DNA of 17,521 nt from assembly GCA_036012565.1 (NCBI GenBank), contig DASCPP010000064.1:1-17521 (forward strand). Direction: 5' to 3'. Below the pieces are notes generated by a model. That model was given only the letters and a program-made list of their open reading frames with translations. It did no database searches and had not been told where the DNA came from. Shown one piece after another: positions 6,764 to 14,539 of this stretch (positions are counted from its first letter, which is position 1; each line of letters opens with the position of its first letter). This DNA comes from DUAL01 sp036012565. GTDB lineage: Bacteria; Bacteroidota; Bacteroidia; Flavobacteriales; BACL11. The position numbers and the translations under genes are program-made.

Positions 6764-9399
6764 TGAAAAGCCAATATCTTAAAATCTTAATTTTACTACT
6801 TTTAGTAAGTTTTATTTTCTTTTTTGGACACAAAAACTACAAACAATTATCAGATAAAAGCATCTATCCTTTTGTGCTGATCCCAACTAACGCTTCTATT
6901 ATTTTGCAAGTGAATGATATGAATGATTTTAGTAAAAAACTAAATGAATCTGAAATTTGGGGGAAGTGTATTTTATCGAAATATGGAAAAAGTTTACAAA
7001 GCGATATTTATTATTTGGACTCTTTAATTCTAATAATTAATCAATCCAAAAAAACAAAAATCAACACAGTCTTGTTCTCCACGCACAAATCCAGTTATAA
7101 TGATGCCGCTATTCTATTTTCAACTACTCCTAGTAAAAGCATAAATTTAAAAGATTTTATGGTAAATATCTTACAAATAAAAAAAGAAGAAATTGAGACT
7201 CTCAGTTACGAGAATGAAAACATTTACGAATTAAATAGAAAAACGAAAAAATACTTTATAGCTGAAAAAGAAGGGATGTTTTTCGGAAGTTCCTCAAAAA
7301 TATTAGTGCAAGATGCCATCAGGCAATTTGGAGCAAAAAGCAACCTTTTAAGTAATTCTGCTTTTATAAAAGTACAGAATACCGTAAATAATAATGCCAT
7401 TGCTAATTTGTATTATAATTTTAATAATCTACTTGATTTATCTACTATTTACAGTCATGGAAAACAAAATAAAAGTATTTTCCTGAATCACTTTTCTTCT
7501 TGGGCAGCAACCGATATATTTATAAAAAATAATTCCTTTTTTGCCAATGGTCTATCAGATGTCGGTTCTGGAAGCGACATATTTCTAACTGCTTTAAAAA
7601 ATCAAAAATCAAGCAGTCATAATGTTTATGAAATTCTGCCACACAATACTTCCTTTGTATTTGAACTTTGCATTAGTAATGCCAAACTTTTTGCTGATAA
7701 AAAAAATACCTTCTTGCAAAGACATAATGCCTTTTACCCATGGGAAAAGAAAAAAAAATACCATGAAGAAAATTATAATTTTGAAATAAATGAATTTTTG
7801 AAATATGTAGACAATGAGATTGGGGTTTTTAAAATTGAATCAACAACTAAAGATGATTCTGAGCAGAGTTATTCGTTTATTAAAGTTACAGATATACAGC
7901 AATCATCCATTTTTTTGAGTGGATTGGTTAACACAAATCTAAAATCGGAATATGATGGTTTGAGTATTTTTAATATTGCTGAACCTAAACTAATTCCTTT
8001 CTTATTTGGTGATATTTTTTCAGTTTCGGATAACTCCTATTTTGTAGCAATTGAAGACTATCTAATTTTCGGTAATAGTAGTGCCGCACTAGAATATATG
8101 ATTGATAATTATAGCAGTAAAAATACCCTAAGTAGTAGCAAACATTTTAAGAAATTCCAGCAGCAAATAGCAAGTAGAGCTAACCTTTTCTTTTACATCA
8201 ATCCTGGTAAATCGGCTGATTTATTAAGCAATACATTAAATAAAAAATGGGAGGATTTATTTACTATTAATAAAGATTCTCTACAAAAATTCACGGCTTT
8301 TGCATTCCAAATGAATGCAGGTTCGACTCTTTTTTTAAATAATATCATTTTGTTTTACGATAAGGACTTTAAAGAAGAATTAAAACAAGAATGGTATGGA
8401 CAATTGGACACAACTTTTGCAATAAAACCTCAAATTATCTACAATTACATAACGAAAAAAGAGCAAGTTTTTGTGCAAGATAAAAACAATAAAATCTATC
8501 TTTTCTCAACAAATGGCGAAAAACTTTGGGAAGAAAAAATTCAAGAAAGAATTCTTGGAGAAGTTTCTCAGATTGATTTTTATAAAAACAAGAAGTTACA
8601 GATACTTTTCAATACAAAAAGTAAGTTGTACATATTTGATAGATTAGGAAGAATAGTAGAAAATTTTCCAAAAAAATTACCTTCAAATGCAACAAACGGA
8701 CATGCTACTTTTGATTATAATAATAATAGAAACTACAGGATTCTAATTGCTGCAGAAGATGGAAAGCTATATAATTTCGATAAAAAAGGACATGAAATTA
8801 ATGGCTGGAACTTTAAAGAGAAAAACTCAACAATTACTGAAAATGCACAGCATTTCGTAGTTGGTAGTAAAGATTATATTTTATATCCTGCAAAGGATAA
8901 GAATCTTTCACTTTTAGCTAGAGACGGAAAAGAAAGAGTTAGTTATAATAACATTCCTGAATTTAACAAACAGTCATTACAAGTAGACAAAAACGGTATG
9001 ATTTATGGCATTACTAATGAGGGGAAATTATGGAGAGGAAAATTAGATGGCAATGCCACCAAAATACCAGTTACTAATCTTAATGCAAATTCTAAATTTC
9101 TGCTTTATGATAATAAATTTATCTATTCTTCTGACAAAACAATATTTGTTGTAGATGAAAAATTCGACCTTTTACACTCTTTTGAATTAAATAATACTAT
9201 TCAAGAGATCACCACTTTTAAAAATATAATTGTATTGATTACATCAAAAGAGATTTATCTTTGGAAAGATGGAGAAATTATGGAAGGAACCCCTATTGAA
9301 ACAGATAGATTCACTTCAGTTTGTGATTTGGATAAGGATGGAAAAACAAATATAATTATCAGTCGTGATGCTTTCCTTTATAATTTTGAAGTTGAGTAG
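6763..9399 (+). CDS. Membrane-anchored protein with duplicated module and C-terminal beta-propeller-like repeats
   Basis: The 878-residue product is not assigned to a named gene. Residues about 6-24 (LKILILLLLVSFIFFFGH) form an N-terminal membrane anchor, placing the rest in the periplasm or outside. Two similar stretches suggest a tandem duplication. PTNASIILQV (about 40) pairs with PHNTSFVFEL (about 293), and FFGSSSKILVQDAIRQFGAK (about 173) pairs with IFGNSSAALEYMIDNYSSKN (about 435); each module is about 255 residues. It is reminiscent of DUF3352-type proteins, at low confidence. Residues about 543-878 hold seven spaced repeats such as KIYLFSTNGEKLWEEKI, KLYIFDRLGRIVENF and KLYNFDKKGHEINGW, resembling PQQ/WD-like propeller blades. 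The end, DLDKDGKTNIIIS, is FG-GAP-like. The start overlaps the rnhB stop (TAATG), implying coupled translation. Function is unknown. Confidence 0.85.
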   Translation: MKSQYLKILILLLLVSFIFFFGHKNYKQLSDKSIYPFVLIPTNASIILQVNDMNDFSKKLNESEIWGKCILSKYGKSLQSDIYYLDSLILIINQSKKTKINTVLFSTHKSSYNDAAILFSTTPSKSINLKDFMVNILQIKKEEIETLSYENENIYELNRKTKKYFIAEKEGMFFGSSSKILVQDAIRQFGAKSNLLSNSAFIKVQNTVNNNAIANLYYNFNNLLDLSTIYSHGKQNKSIFLNHFSSWAATDIFIKNNSFFANGLSDVGSGSDIFLTALKNQKSSSHNVYEILPHNTSFVFELCISNAKLFADKKNTFLQRHNAFYPWEKKKKYHEENYNFEINEFLKYVDNEIGVFKIESTTKDDSEQSYSFIKVTDIQQSSIFLSGLVNTNLKSEYDGLSIFNIAEPKLIPFLFGDIFSVSDNSYFVAIEDYLIFGNSSAALEYMIDNYSSKNTLSSSKHFKKFQQQIASRANLFFYINPGKSADLLSNTLNKKWEDLFTINKDSLQKFTAFAFQMNAGSTLFLNNIILFYDKDFKEELKQEWYGQLDTTFAIKPQIIYNYITKKEQVFVQDKNNKIYLFSTNGEKLWEEKIQERILGEVSQIDFYKNKKLQILFNTKSKLYIFDRLGRIVENFPKKLPSNATNGHATFDYNNNRNYRILIAAEDGKLYNFDKKGHEINGWNFKEKNSTITENAQHFVVGSKDYILYPAKDKNLSLLARDGKERVSYNNIPEFNKQSLQVDKNGMIYGITNEGKLWRGKLDGNATKIPVTNLNANSKFLLYDNKFIYSSDKTIFVVDEKFDLLHSFELNNTIQEITTFKNIIVLITSKEIYLWKDGEIMEGTPIETDRFTSVCDLDKDGKTNIIISRDAFLYNFEVE

Positions 9400-10275
9400 T
9401 TACTTTAAAAAATAAGTCAGTCTTAAATAAGGGATAAATTTATAGTCTATTTTTTCTAAAGGCATCTGCACACCCCCTCTTATAAGGACACTATCAAACT
9501 TCTGATTTTTTGATAATTTTTTATATATTAATTCTGCAGCAATTTTTGGAATAATATTTTCTTCTTTAGTTGGCTGATAAATAATTCCAGAATTCGCTCC
9601 GATATAGAAATTATTAAAAAACTCATAATTAAAACTCAAACTAGCACTACTAAAAACAAATGATGTATTTACCTCTGTTACATATAGTGATTTCTTATTG
9701 AAATAGTAAACCCCTATCCCACTTAAATAAGGAAACCCGTAGGAATGAGCAAGATAAAGATTCTTTTGCTGGGACACTTCCTTATCAAATCTGCTTAAAT
9801 TATACTTCTTAATTAAATCAATGAGAAGTGTTGGATATTTAGAATTGGTAGCATATCCCGCTTTCTTTAAGCCCTTTGCCCAAGCTTTATAGTTTGTAGA
9901 ACTAAGTGAAAAAAGAGATGCATATCTTTCTCTTTCGGCTAAAAATAAAGAATGATCTCTATAGGAATCAGCTGCTTTATCGTATTTCCTAAAACACTCT
10001 CCCTTTTCATCATCATCTTCAATTATAGTTTCTCCATTCCAGTTATCATGACATTTAATGCCAAAATGGTTATTCCCTTCTACTGCCAACCTACTCTCTC
10101 CATTTCCTGACTCTAAAATTCCTTGAGCCAAGGTAATACTAGAGGGAATAGCATACATATTCATTTCTATGATTGCAATATCCTTATATGTTTCAATATA
10201 TTCCTCTGTTTTATTCTGAGAGAAACAATAATGAGAAATAAAAAAAATACATGCTAAAACCTTAATTATTTTCAT
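9400..10275 (-). CDS. Secreted GH73 glucosaminidase with beta-strand-rich C-terminal tail
   Basis: The 291-residue protein has a signal peptide (MKIIKVLACIFFISHYCFSQ, residues 1-20). A glucosaminidase domain (GH73, FlgJ/LytD-like) follows at about 25-165. The catalytic glutamate region is ITLAQGILESGNGES, with E55 as the likely acid. NNHFGIKCHDNWNG and the SYRDHSLFLAERERYASLF stretch are typical of the family. It should hydrolyse the N-acetylglucosaminyl linkage of peptidoglycan in the periplasm. From family knowledge, Bacteroidota homologues usually continue into LysM domains. Here residues about 172-291 instead alternate polar and hydrophobic residues in several strands (for example ASLSFNYEFFNNFYIGANSG) and end PYLRLTYFLK, like a small outer-membrane beta-barrel or beta-sandwich. 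Its stop directly abuts the convergent neighbour's stop. A one-mismatch -7 element (TATTTTTC) lies four bases before the ATG, at 10280-10287. Confidence 0.88.
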   Translation of the reverse strand: MKIIKVLACIFFISHYCFSQNKTEEYIETYKDIAIIEMNMYAIPSSITLAQGILESGNGESRLAVEGNNHFGIKCHDNWNGETIIEDDDEKGECFRKYDKAADSYRDHSLFLAERERYASLFSLSSTNYKAWAKGLKKAGYATNSKYPTLLIDLIKKYNLSRFDKEVSQQKNLYLAHSYGFPYLSGIGVYYFNKKSLYVTEVNTSFVFSSASLSFNYEFFNNFYIGANSGIIYQPTKEENIIPKIAAELIYKKLSKNQKFDSVLIRGGVQMPLEKIDYKFIPYLRLTYFLK

Positions 10276-10359
10276 TTTTGAAAAATACCTATAATAAACA
10301 CCTGTAAAACATCAAATTATTAGATATGTAAACAATCAATTTTTCAAAACTAAATAATA

Positions 10360-10367
10360 TATATTTG
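10360..10367 (+). promoter_or_regulatory. Candidate -7 promoter element (TATATTTG) for the DUF5522-hutU pair
   Basis: TATATTTG matches TAnnTTTG and is separated by four bases from the ATG at 10372, the same spacing as at truA and at the gene at 17158. If the element sits at -7, transcription would begin at or next to the start codon. No clear -33 TTG is seen. Confidence 0.4.
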
Positions 10368-10371
10368 TAAA

Positions 10372-10536
10372 ATGAAAGAGTTCTCAAAAATAGATAAACT
10401 AGATAAAGACGAATATTATCATTCTTCAGATGGTTATATTATCTTTACAGAAAAGTACCATTTAAAAAAAGGATATTGTTGCAATAATAATTGTAGACAT
10501 TGTCCGTATAAAAAGAAACAAAATGACAAATCTTAA
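10372..10536 (+). CDS. DUF5522 family small cysteine-rich protein
   Basis: A 54-residue reading frame has a strong family match: DGYIIFTEKYHLKKGYCC followed by CRHCPY. From memory of the family, DUF5522 proteins share the pattern 'GY.vfT..yHl.rG.CC...CRHCPY'. Four cysteines (C36, C37, C41, C44) and H43 could bind zinc or an iron-sulphur cluster, but no function is established that I can name. There is no signal peptide or membrane segment, so it should be cytoplasmic. Its last 14 bases overlap the start of hutU in another frame, so the two are probably translated from one message. A TAnnTTTG element is four bases upstream of the ATG. Confidence 0.87.
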   Translation: MKEFSKIDKLDKDEYYHSSDGYIIFTEKYHLKKGYCCNNNCRHCPYKKKQNDKS

Positions 10537-12526
10537 AAAAAATATCTTAGAAGGAATCCCATCAAAACTTCCTCCAAAGAAAAAGAGAAATCCTAAAATT
10601 AGTCATTCTCCTAAACGTAAAGATATCCTGAATAAGGAAGAAAAGAAATTGGCAATCCGTAATGCTTTGCGTTATTTTCCCAAAAGCATGCATTCTGTAT
10701 TAGCTCCTGAATTTGCAGAAGAATTAAAAACATATAGTAGAATCTACATGTATCGTTTTATGCCAGAATATGAGATAAAAGCAAGACATTTAGAGGATTT
10801 TCCTCATAAAAGCAAGCAAGCAGCAGCAATTCAACTTATGCTCTCTAACAATTTAGATCATGCTATTGCACAACATCCTGAGGAATTGATTACTTATGGA
10901 GGAAATGGTGCGGTTTTTCAAAATTGGGCACAATATTTATTATGTATGCAATACCTAGCAAAGATGACTGATGAGCAAACTTTGGTTCTTTATTCTGGTC
11001 ATCCAATGGGATTATTCCCTTCACACAAGGATGCTCCTAGAGTTGTAGTCACAAATGGAATGATGATACCTAACTATTCCAAACCTGATGATTGGGAAAA
11101 ATTTAATGCGCTTGGCGTAACTCAATACGGACAAATGACTGCTGGTTCTTTTATGTATATTGGATCTCAAGGAATCGTACATGGCACAACAATTACAGTA
11201 CTAAATGCTGCAAGAAAGATAGATGCAAAAGCAGAAGATTTAAGTGGGAAGATATTTGTTACTTCAGGTCTTGGAGGTATGAGTGGAGCTCAACCTAAAG
11301 CTGGTGTTATTGCTAAAGGAGTCTGCATAGTTGCAGAAGTTAATCCTCAAGCGACTTACAAAAGACATGAACAAGGTTGGGTAGATGAGGTTTATACTGA
11401 TTTAGATAAATTATTAGATAGAGCAATAGCAGCAAGAGAAAATAAAGAAGCTGTTTCAATTGCTTATAATGGAAATATAGTTGAGATATGGGAAAGAATT
11501 GTTGAACGAGAAATTCACATTGAAATTGGTTCTGATCAAACATCATTACACAACCCATGGGCTGGTGGCTACTATCCTATTGGTATGAGTTATGAGAATG
11601 CAAATGAGATGATGTACAACAATCCAGAAGAATTCAAAAAAGAAGTGCAGAAAACTTTGGTTCGTCATACAAATGCAATTAATACACTTACTAAAAGAGG
11701 AATGTATTTCTTTGACTATGGAAATGCGTTTTTACTAGAGGCAAGTCGTGCATGTGCTGATATCTTAAAAGATAATGGAGACTTTAAATACCCATCATAT
11801 GTACAAGATATTATGGGACCTATGTGCTTTGATTATGGCTTTGGACCTTTCAGATGGGTTTGTGCATCAAACGACCCTAAAGACTTAGCCACTACTGATC
11901 GAATTGCAGCAGAAGTTTTGGAAGAGATAATGCAGAGCTCACCTGATGAAATTAAACTACAGATGAGTGATAACATCAATTGGATAAAAGCAGCTAGATT
12001 AAATAAAATGGTTGTTGGATCTCAAGCTAGAATCCTTTATGCTGATGCTGAAGGAAGAATGAAGATTGCTGAAGCTTTTAACAATGCTATTGCTAGTAGT
12101 GAGCTTTCTGCTCCTGTCGTTTTGGGGCGTGATCATCATGATGTGTCAGGAACGGACTCTCCTTACAGAGAAACATCCAATATTTATGATGGCTCACAAT
12201 TCACGGCCGATATGGCAATACAGAATGTTATTGGTGATAGTTTCAGAGGGGCTACTTGGGTTTCCATACACAATGGTGGTGGCGTTGGTTGGGGTGAAGT
12301 AATAAATGGTGGTTTTGGGATGTTATTAGACGGTAGTGCTGATGCTGACAGAAGATTAAAATCCATGTTATTTTGGGATGTAAATAACGGAATATCCAGA
12401 AGAAATTGGGCAAGAAACAAAGAAGCTAATTTTGCAATTAAAAGAGCTATGGAGATGAACCCTGAATTAAAAGTTACTATGCCAAATATTGCTAATGATG
12501 ATTTGATTAATAGTTTAGAATTTTAA
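10523..12526 (+). CDS. hutU: Urocanate hydratase (urocanase)
   Basis: This 667-residue enzyme catalyses the second step of histidine degradation: urocanate plus water gives 4-imidazolone-5-propanoate, using tightly bound NAD+. Recognisable blocks in order are YGGNGAVFQNWAQY, GQMTAGSFMYIGSQG, the glycine-rich nucleotide-binding stretch SGLGGMSGAQPKAG, MGPMCFDYGFGPFRWVCAS, and the C-terminal block RDHHDVSGTDSPYRETSN followed by IHNGGGVGWGEVINGGFG. It is longer than the classical 550-560-residue enzyme, as in the Bacteroidota-type family. The start at 10523 gives an N-terminus (GIPSKLPPKKKRNPKISHSP) like that of its relatives. It overlaps DUF5522 by 14 bp. hutH, hutI and hutG are absent from this window, so the pathway must be completed elsewhere if it operates. 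Confidence 0.96.
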   Translation: MTNLKKNILEGIPSKLPPKKKRNPKISHSPKRKDILNKEEKKLAIRNALRYFPKSMHSVLAPEFAEELKTYSRIYMYRFMPEYEIKARHLEDFPHKSKQAAAIQLMLSNNLDHAIAQHPEELITYGGNGAVFQNWAQYLLCMQYLAKMTDEQTLVLYSGHPMGLFPSHKDAPRVVVTNGMMIPNYSKPDDWEKFNALGVTQYGQMTAGSFMYIGSQGIVHGTTITVLNAARKIDAKAEDLSGKIFVTSGLGGMSGAQPKAGVIAKGVCIVAEVNPQATYKRHEQGWVDEVYTDLDKLLDRAIAARENKEAVSIAYNGNIVEIWERIVEREIHIEIGSDQTSLHNPWAGGYYPIGMSYENANEMMYNNPEEFKKEVQKTLVRHTNAINTLTKRGMYFFDYGNAFLLEASRACADILKDNGDFKYPSYVQDIMGPMCFDYGFGPFRWVCASNDPKDLATTDRIAAEVLEEIMQSSPDEIKLQMSDNINWIKAARLNKMVVGSQARILYADAEGRMKIAEAFNNAIASSELSAPVVLGRDHHDVSGTDSPYRETSNIYDGSQFTADMAIQNVIGDSFRGATWVSIHNGGGVGWGEVINGGFGMLLDGSADADRRLKSMLFWDVNNGISRRNWARNKEANFAIKRAMEMNPELKVTMPNIANDDLINSLEF

Positions 12527-12568
12527 TGCACTGGATTTATCTAAAATAATAATGAAGCTTAATTTTAT

Positions 12569-12576
12569 TACTTTTG
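12569..12576 (+). promoter_or_regulatory. Candidate -7 promoter element (TACTTTTG) for the T9SS cargo gene
   Basis: TACTTTTG matches TAnnTTTG, ten bases before the ATG at 12587, in the 60-bp gap after hutU. No -33 TTG is evident. Confidence 0.4.
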
Positions 12577-12586
12577 TGAAAAAAAT

Positions 12587-14125
12587 ATGAAAAAGAGTTT
12601 TTGCCTTTTAATTTTTATTTTTCTAATTTCCTCAATTTTATTTGCACAAGTACAAATAAATACTAGCGGAAATTATTCCAATTCATCTTATTTAATTGAC
12701 AATGCTTTTATTGGTAACGGTGTTGTTACATCTAATCATTCTTTTTCTGGAGACCCTTCTCAAATTGGATTTTTCCATGATTCTTTAGGACTAATAGGAA
12801 TGGATAGTGGTTTTGTACTCACAACTGGTATAGCTGATTCTATCGATAATCTTACAAATCCATTTATTATGGGAACAGATCTTTTGGGATTTGGGGATCC
12901 TGATCTTCTAACTATTGCTAACTCTGTACCAGCACTCATTGGACAAACTTTTACAGTAATTTCTACTGCTGATGCAGTAATATTAGAGTTTGATTTTGTA
13001 CCATCATCAGATACAGTAAGATTTAAATATGTATTTGCATCGGAAGAATATCTCACTTTTGTAAATACCCAATACAATGATGTTTTTGCATTCTTAGTCT
13101 CAGGACCAGGAATTACAGGCCCATATTCATCACCAATAAATTTTCCTAATGGAGCTATAAATATTGCAAATATTCCAAACCTATCACCTACTTTACCCAT
13201 TACCGTAAGTACAGTTAACAATTTAACAAATAGTCAATATTACAATAATGACAGTTTAAGTATTGTAAGTGCTTTTAATGGTTTTACTGATGTGTTTACA
13301 GCTCAAGTTAGTGTTATCCCTTGTGAAACTTACCATATCAAATTAGCTATAGCAGATGGATCAGATGGTGTATATGATTCTGGAGTTTTTTTTGAAGCAG
13401 GTAGTTTTAATTCAACAGAACCTGGATCTCCAAATGTACAAGTAATCACTACTGATGTACTATTATGTAATGGAGATAGTAGTGGGACAGCAACTATTTG
13501 TGTTCAGGGGGGGGTTGCTCCTTATGTTATTAATTGGAGTGGAGTAAATCCGAATGCTTTGTCTGCTGGCACTTACACAGTAACAGTAACTGATGCTGTA
13601 GGAAATGTAGGTGCACAAAATTTTATTATTAATGAACCAACTGCTATTTCATCTAATATAACTCAAGCAATTTTTGATTTAGAAGCAAATGCAATGGGCG
13701 GGACACCTAATTATACTTACCAATGGCTTTTTGCTAATATTTTAGTAGGAACAAATGCTACTTATACTCCAACTCAGAATGGGAATTATTATGTTATTGT
13801 TACAGATGCAAATGGTTGTGTTGACACCTCATTAATTTTTACTGTAACAAATGTAATTTCAGGAATTAATGAGCAATTAAGTAGTAACCTAATGGTATAT
13901 CCTAATCCTTTTTCACAAAATACAACTATCAGATTATTAAATAAAAAGGATGAATTACTAGATTTGTCTCTTTTTGATTCTACAGGAAAAAAAGTAAAAG
14001 GTCTGAATTACTATACCAAAGATAACACTATTACAATTGAGAGGGGAAACTTAACGAAAGGTATATATTTGTTAGTTGTTAAAACTAGAAACTACACCTC
14101 AAAGAGTAAGTTAGTTATTGACTGA
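12587..14125 (+). CDS. Choice-of-anchor L / SprB-repeat surface protein with T9SS type A sorting domain
   Basis: The 512-residue product is a secreted modular protein. The signal peptide is residues 1-20 (MKKSFCLLIFIFLISSILFA). Residues about 35-275 match the choice-of-anchor L domain: NGVVTSNHSFSG, IGMDSGFVLTTG, DPDLLTIANSVPALIGQTF, RFKYVFASEEYLTFV, and an end near YDSGVFFEAGSF. Residues about 283-350 resemble a SprB repeat (CNGDSSGTATICVQGGVAPY, then LSAGTYTVTVTDAVGN). An Ig-like stretch (about 355-425) follows. Residues about 434-512 (VYPNPFSQNTTIRLL ... KGIYLLVVKT) form the type A sorting domain for export by the type IX secretion system. It is inferred to be displayed on or released from the cell surface, perhaps in adhesion or gliding. 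A G8 run in the SprB repeat makes it a candidate for slippage. A homologous N-terminus recurs at 17158. Confidence 0.92.
   Translation: MKKSFCLLIFIFLISSILFAQVQINTSGNYSNSSYLIDNAFIGNGVVTSNHSFSGDPSQIGFFHDSLGLIGMDSGFVLTTGIADSIDNLTNPFIMGTDLLGFGDPDLLTIANSVPALIGQTFTVISTADAVILEFDFVPSSDTVRFKYVFASEEYLTFVNTQYNDVFAFLVSGPGITGPYSSPINFPNGAINIANIPNLSPTLPITVSTVNNLTNSQYYNNDSLSIVSAFNGFTDVFTAQVSVIPCETYHIKLAIADGSDGVYDSGVFFEAGSFNSTEPGSPNVQVITTDVLLCNGDSSGTATICVQGGVAPYVINWSGVNPNALSAGTYTVTVTDAVGNVGAQNFIINEPTAISSNITQAIFDLEANAMGGTPNYTYQWLFANILVGTNATYTPTQNGNYYVIVTDANGCVDTSLIFTVTNVISGINEQLSSNLMVYPNPFSQNTTIRLLNKKDELLDLSLFDSTGKKVKGLNYYTKDNTITIERGNLTKGIYLLVVKTRNYTSKSKLVID
13507..13514 (+). repeat. Homopolymeric G8 tract within a coding region
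   Basis: Eight consecutive G occur in the codons for Q-G-G-V (residues 307-310) of the choice-of-anchor L protein. It is the longest G or C run I noticed in this AT-rich window. Loss of one G gives a stop at 13545-13547 and gain of one G a stop at 13531-13533 (present numbering), so either would remove the T9SS sorting domain. Confidence 0.9.
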
Positions 14126-14130
14126 GATAA

Positions 14131-14355
14131 TTAAAACAGCTCCTTACTAGAGGTTTTCAAAAAACCTACGAAACTATCGTGCCTATCGCCAACTGCTCAG
14201 TGGTATACGTGTATATAATAATCATTTCGCGTTTGATAATGTGTCCCCTCTATATAACTTACATCCACACAATTTGTAGTAGAATCATTCAAAGCGTAAT
14301 AATAGTTGTAATATCCTTGTTTCAAATATACTGATGCTTCATATTGCTTTTTATC
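14131..14355 (-). pseudogene. Decayed C-terminal fragment of a T9SS plug protein (DUF5103)
   Basis: The minus strand keeps a 75-codon frame with protein-like content but no start. It reads KKQYEASVYLKQGYYNYYYA, then VSYIEGTHYQTRNDYY, then HVYH, an in-frame TGA at 14197-14199, then AVGDRHDSFVGFLK and a TAA at 14131-14133. From family knowledge, 'LKQGYYNY.Y ... EG.HY.TENDY.I.VYYR..G.RYD.LIG' is the C-terminal pattern of DUF5103, the type IX secretion system plug protein. The TGA sits where the family has arginine, consistent with a CGA-to-TGA change. An in-frame TAA (14356-14358) cuts off the other end, and no earlier part of the gene is recognisable. It is therefore a truncated relic. It ends 5 bp from the stop of a T9SS cargo gene. 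Confidence 0.72.
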
Positions 14356-14495
14356 TTAATTGTATTGCATTTACTTTTTCTTTCATTTTTATTAGATTTA
14401 AAGGGTTAAAATTAATAAAAACCATATACTAACTTTTTAAACTAGACAGTCCGCTTTGATTTGACTGATTACAACCAACAACTAAAAATCAAAAT

Positions 14496-14526
14496 CTAAC
14501 ATCTAACTACTAAAACCTAACATCTA
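14496..14526 (+). repeat. Short direct repeat CTAACATCTA (two copies, 21-bp period)
   Basis: CTAACATCTA occurs at 14496-14505 and again at 14517-14526, inside an A/C/T-rich, G-poor stretch (about 14481-14530) just upstream of the truA promoter element. A similar word pattern lies on the other strand at about 296-330, upstream of the acyl-CoA reductase gene. Confidence 0.6.
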
Positions 14527-14531
14527 TCTTT

Positions 14532-14539
14532 TATCTTTG
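14532..14539 (+). promoter_or_regulatory. Candidate -7 promoter element (TATCTTTG) for truA
   Basis: TATCTTTG matches TAnnTTTG exactly, with four bases between it and the ATG at 14544. That leaves no room for a ribosome-binding site downstream of the predicted transcription start, suggesting a leaderless or near-leaderless message. No -33 TTG is evident in the repeat-like upstream DNA. Confidence 0.45.

Noticed and set aside
7750..7757. A8 run in the 878-residue protein as a slippage site
   Set aside because: A-runs of this length are common in lysine-rich coding DNA of AT-rich genomes; another A8 starts hutU. Nothing marks either as special.
12760..13221. Minus-strand open frame of 153 codons
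   Set aside because: It lies wholly antisense to the choice-of-anchor L domain, which has clear motifs in the plus frame; the antisense translation shows no recognisable feature.
14151..14167. Hairpin AGGTTTT-CAA-AAAACCT as a terminator
   Set aside because: The stem is only seven mostly A/T pairs, it lies inside the pseudogene, and it is not followed by a T run on either strand.
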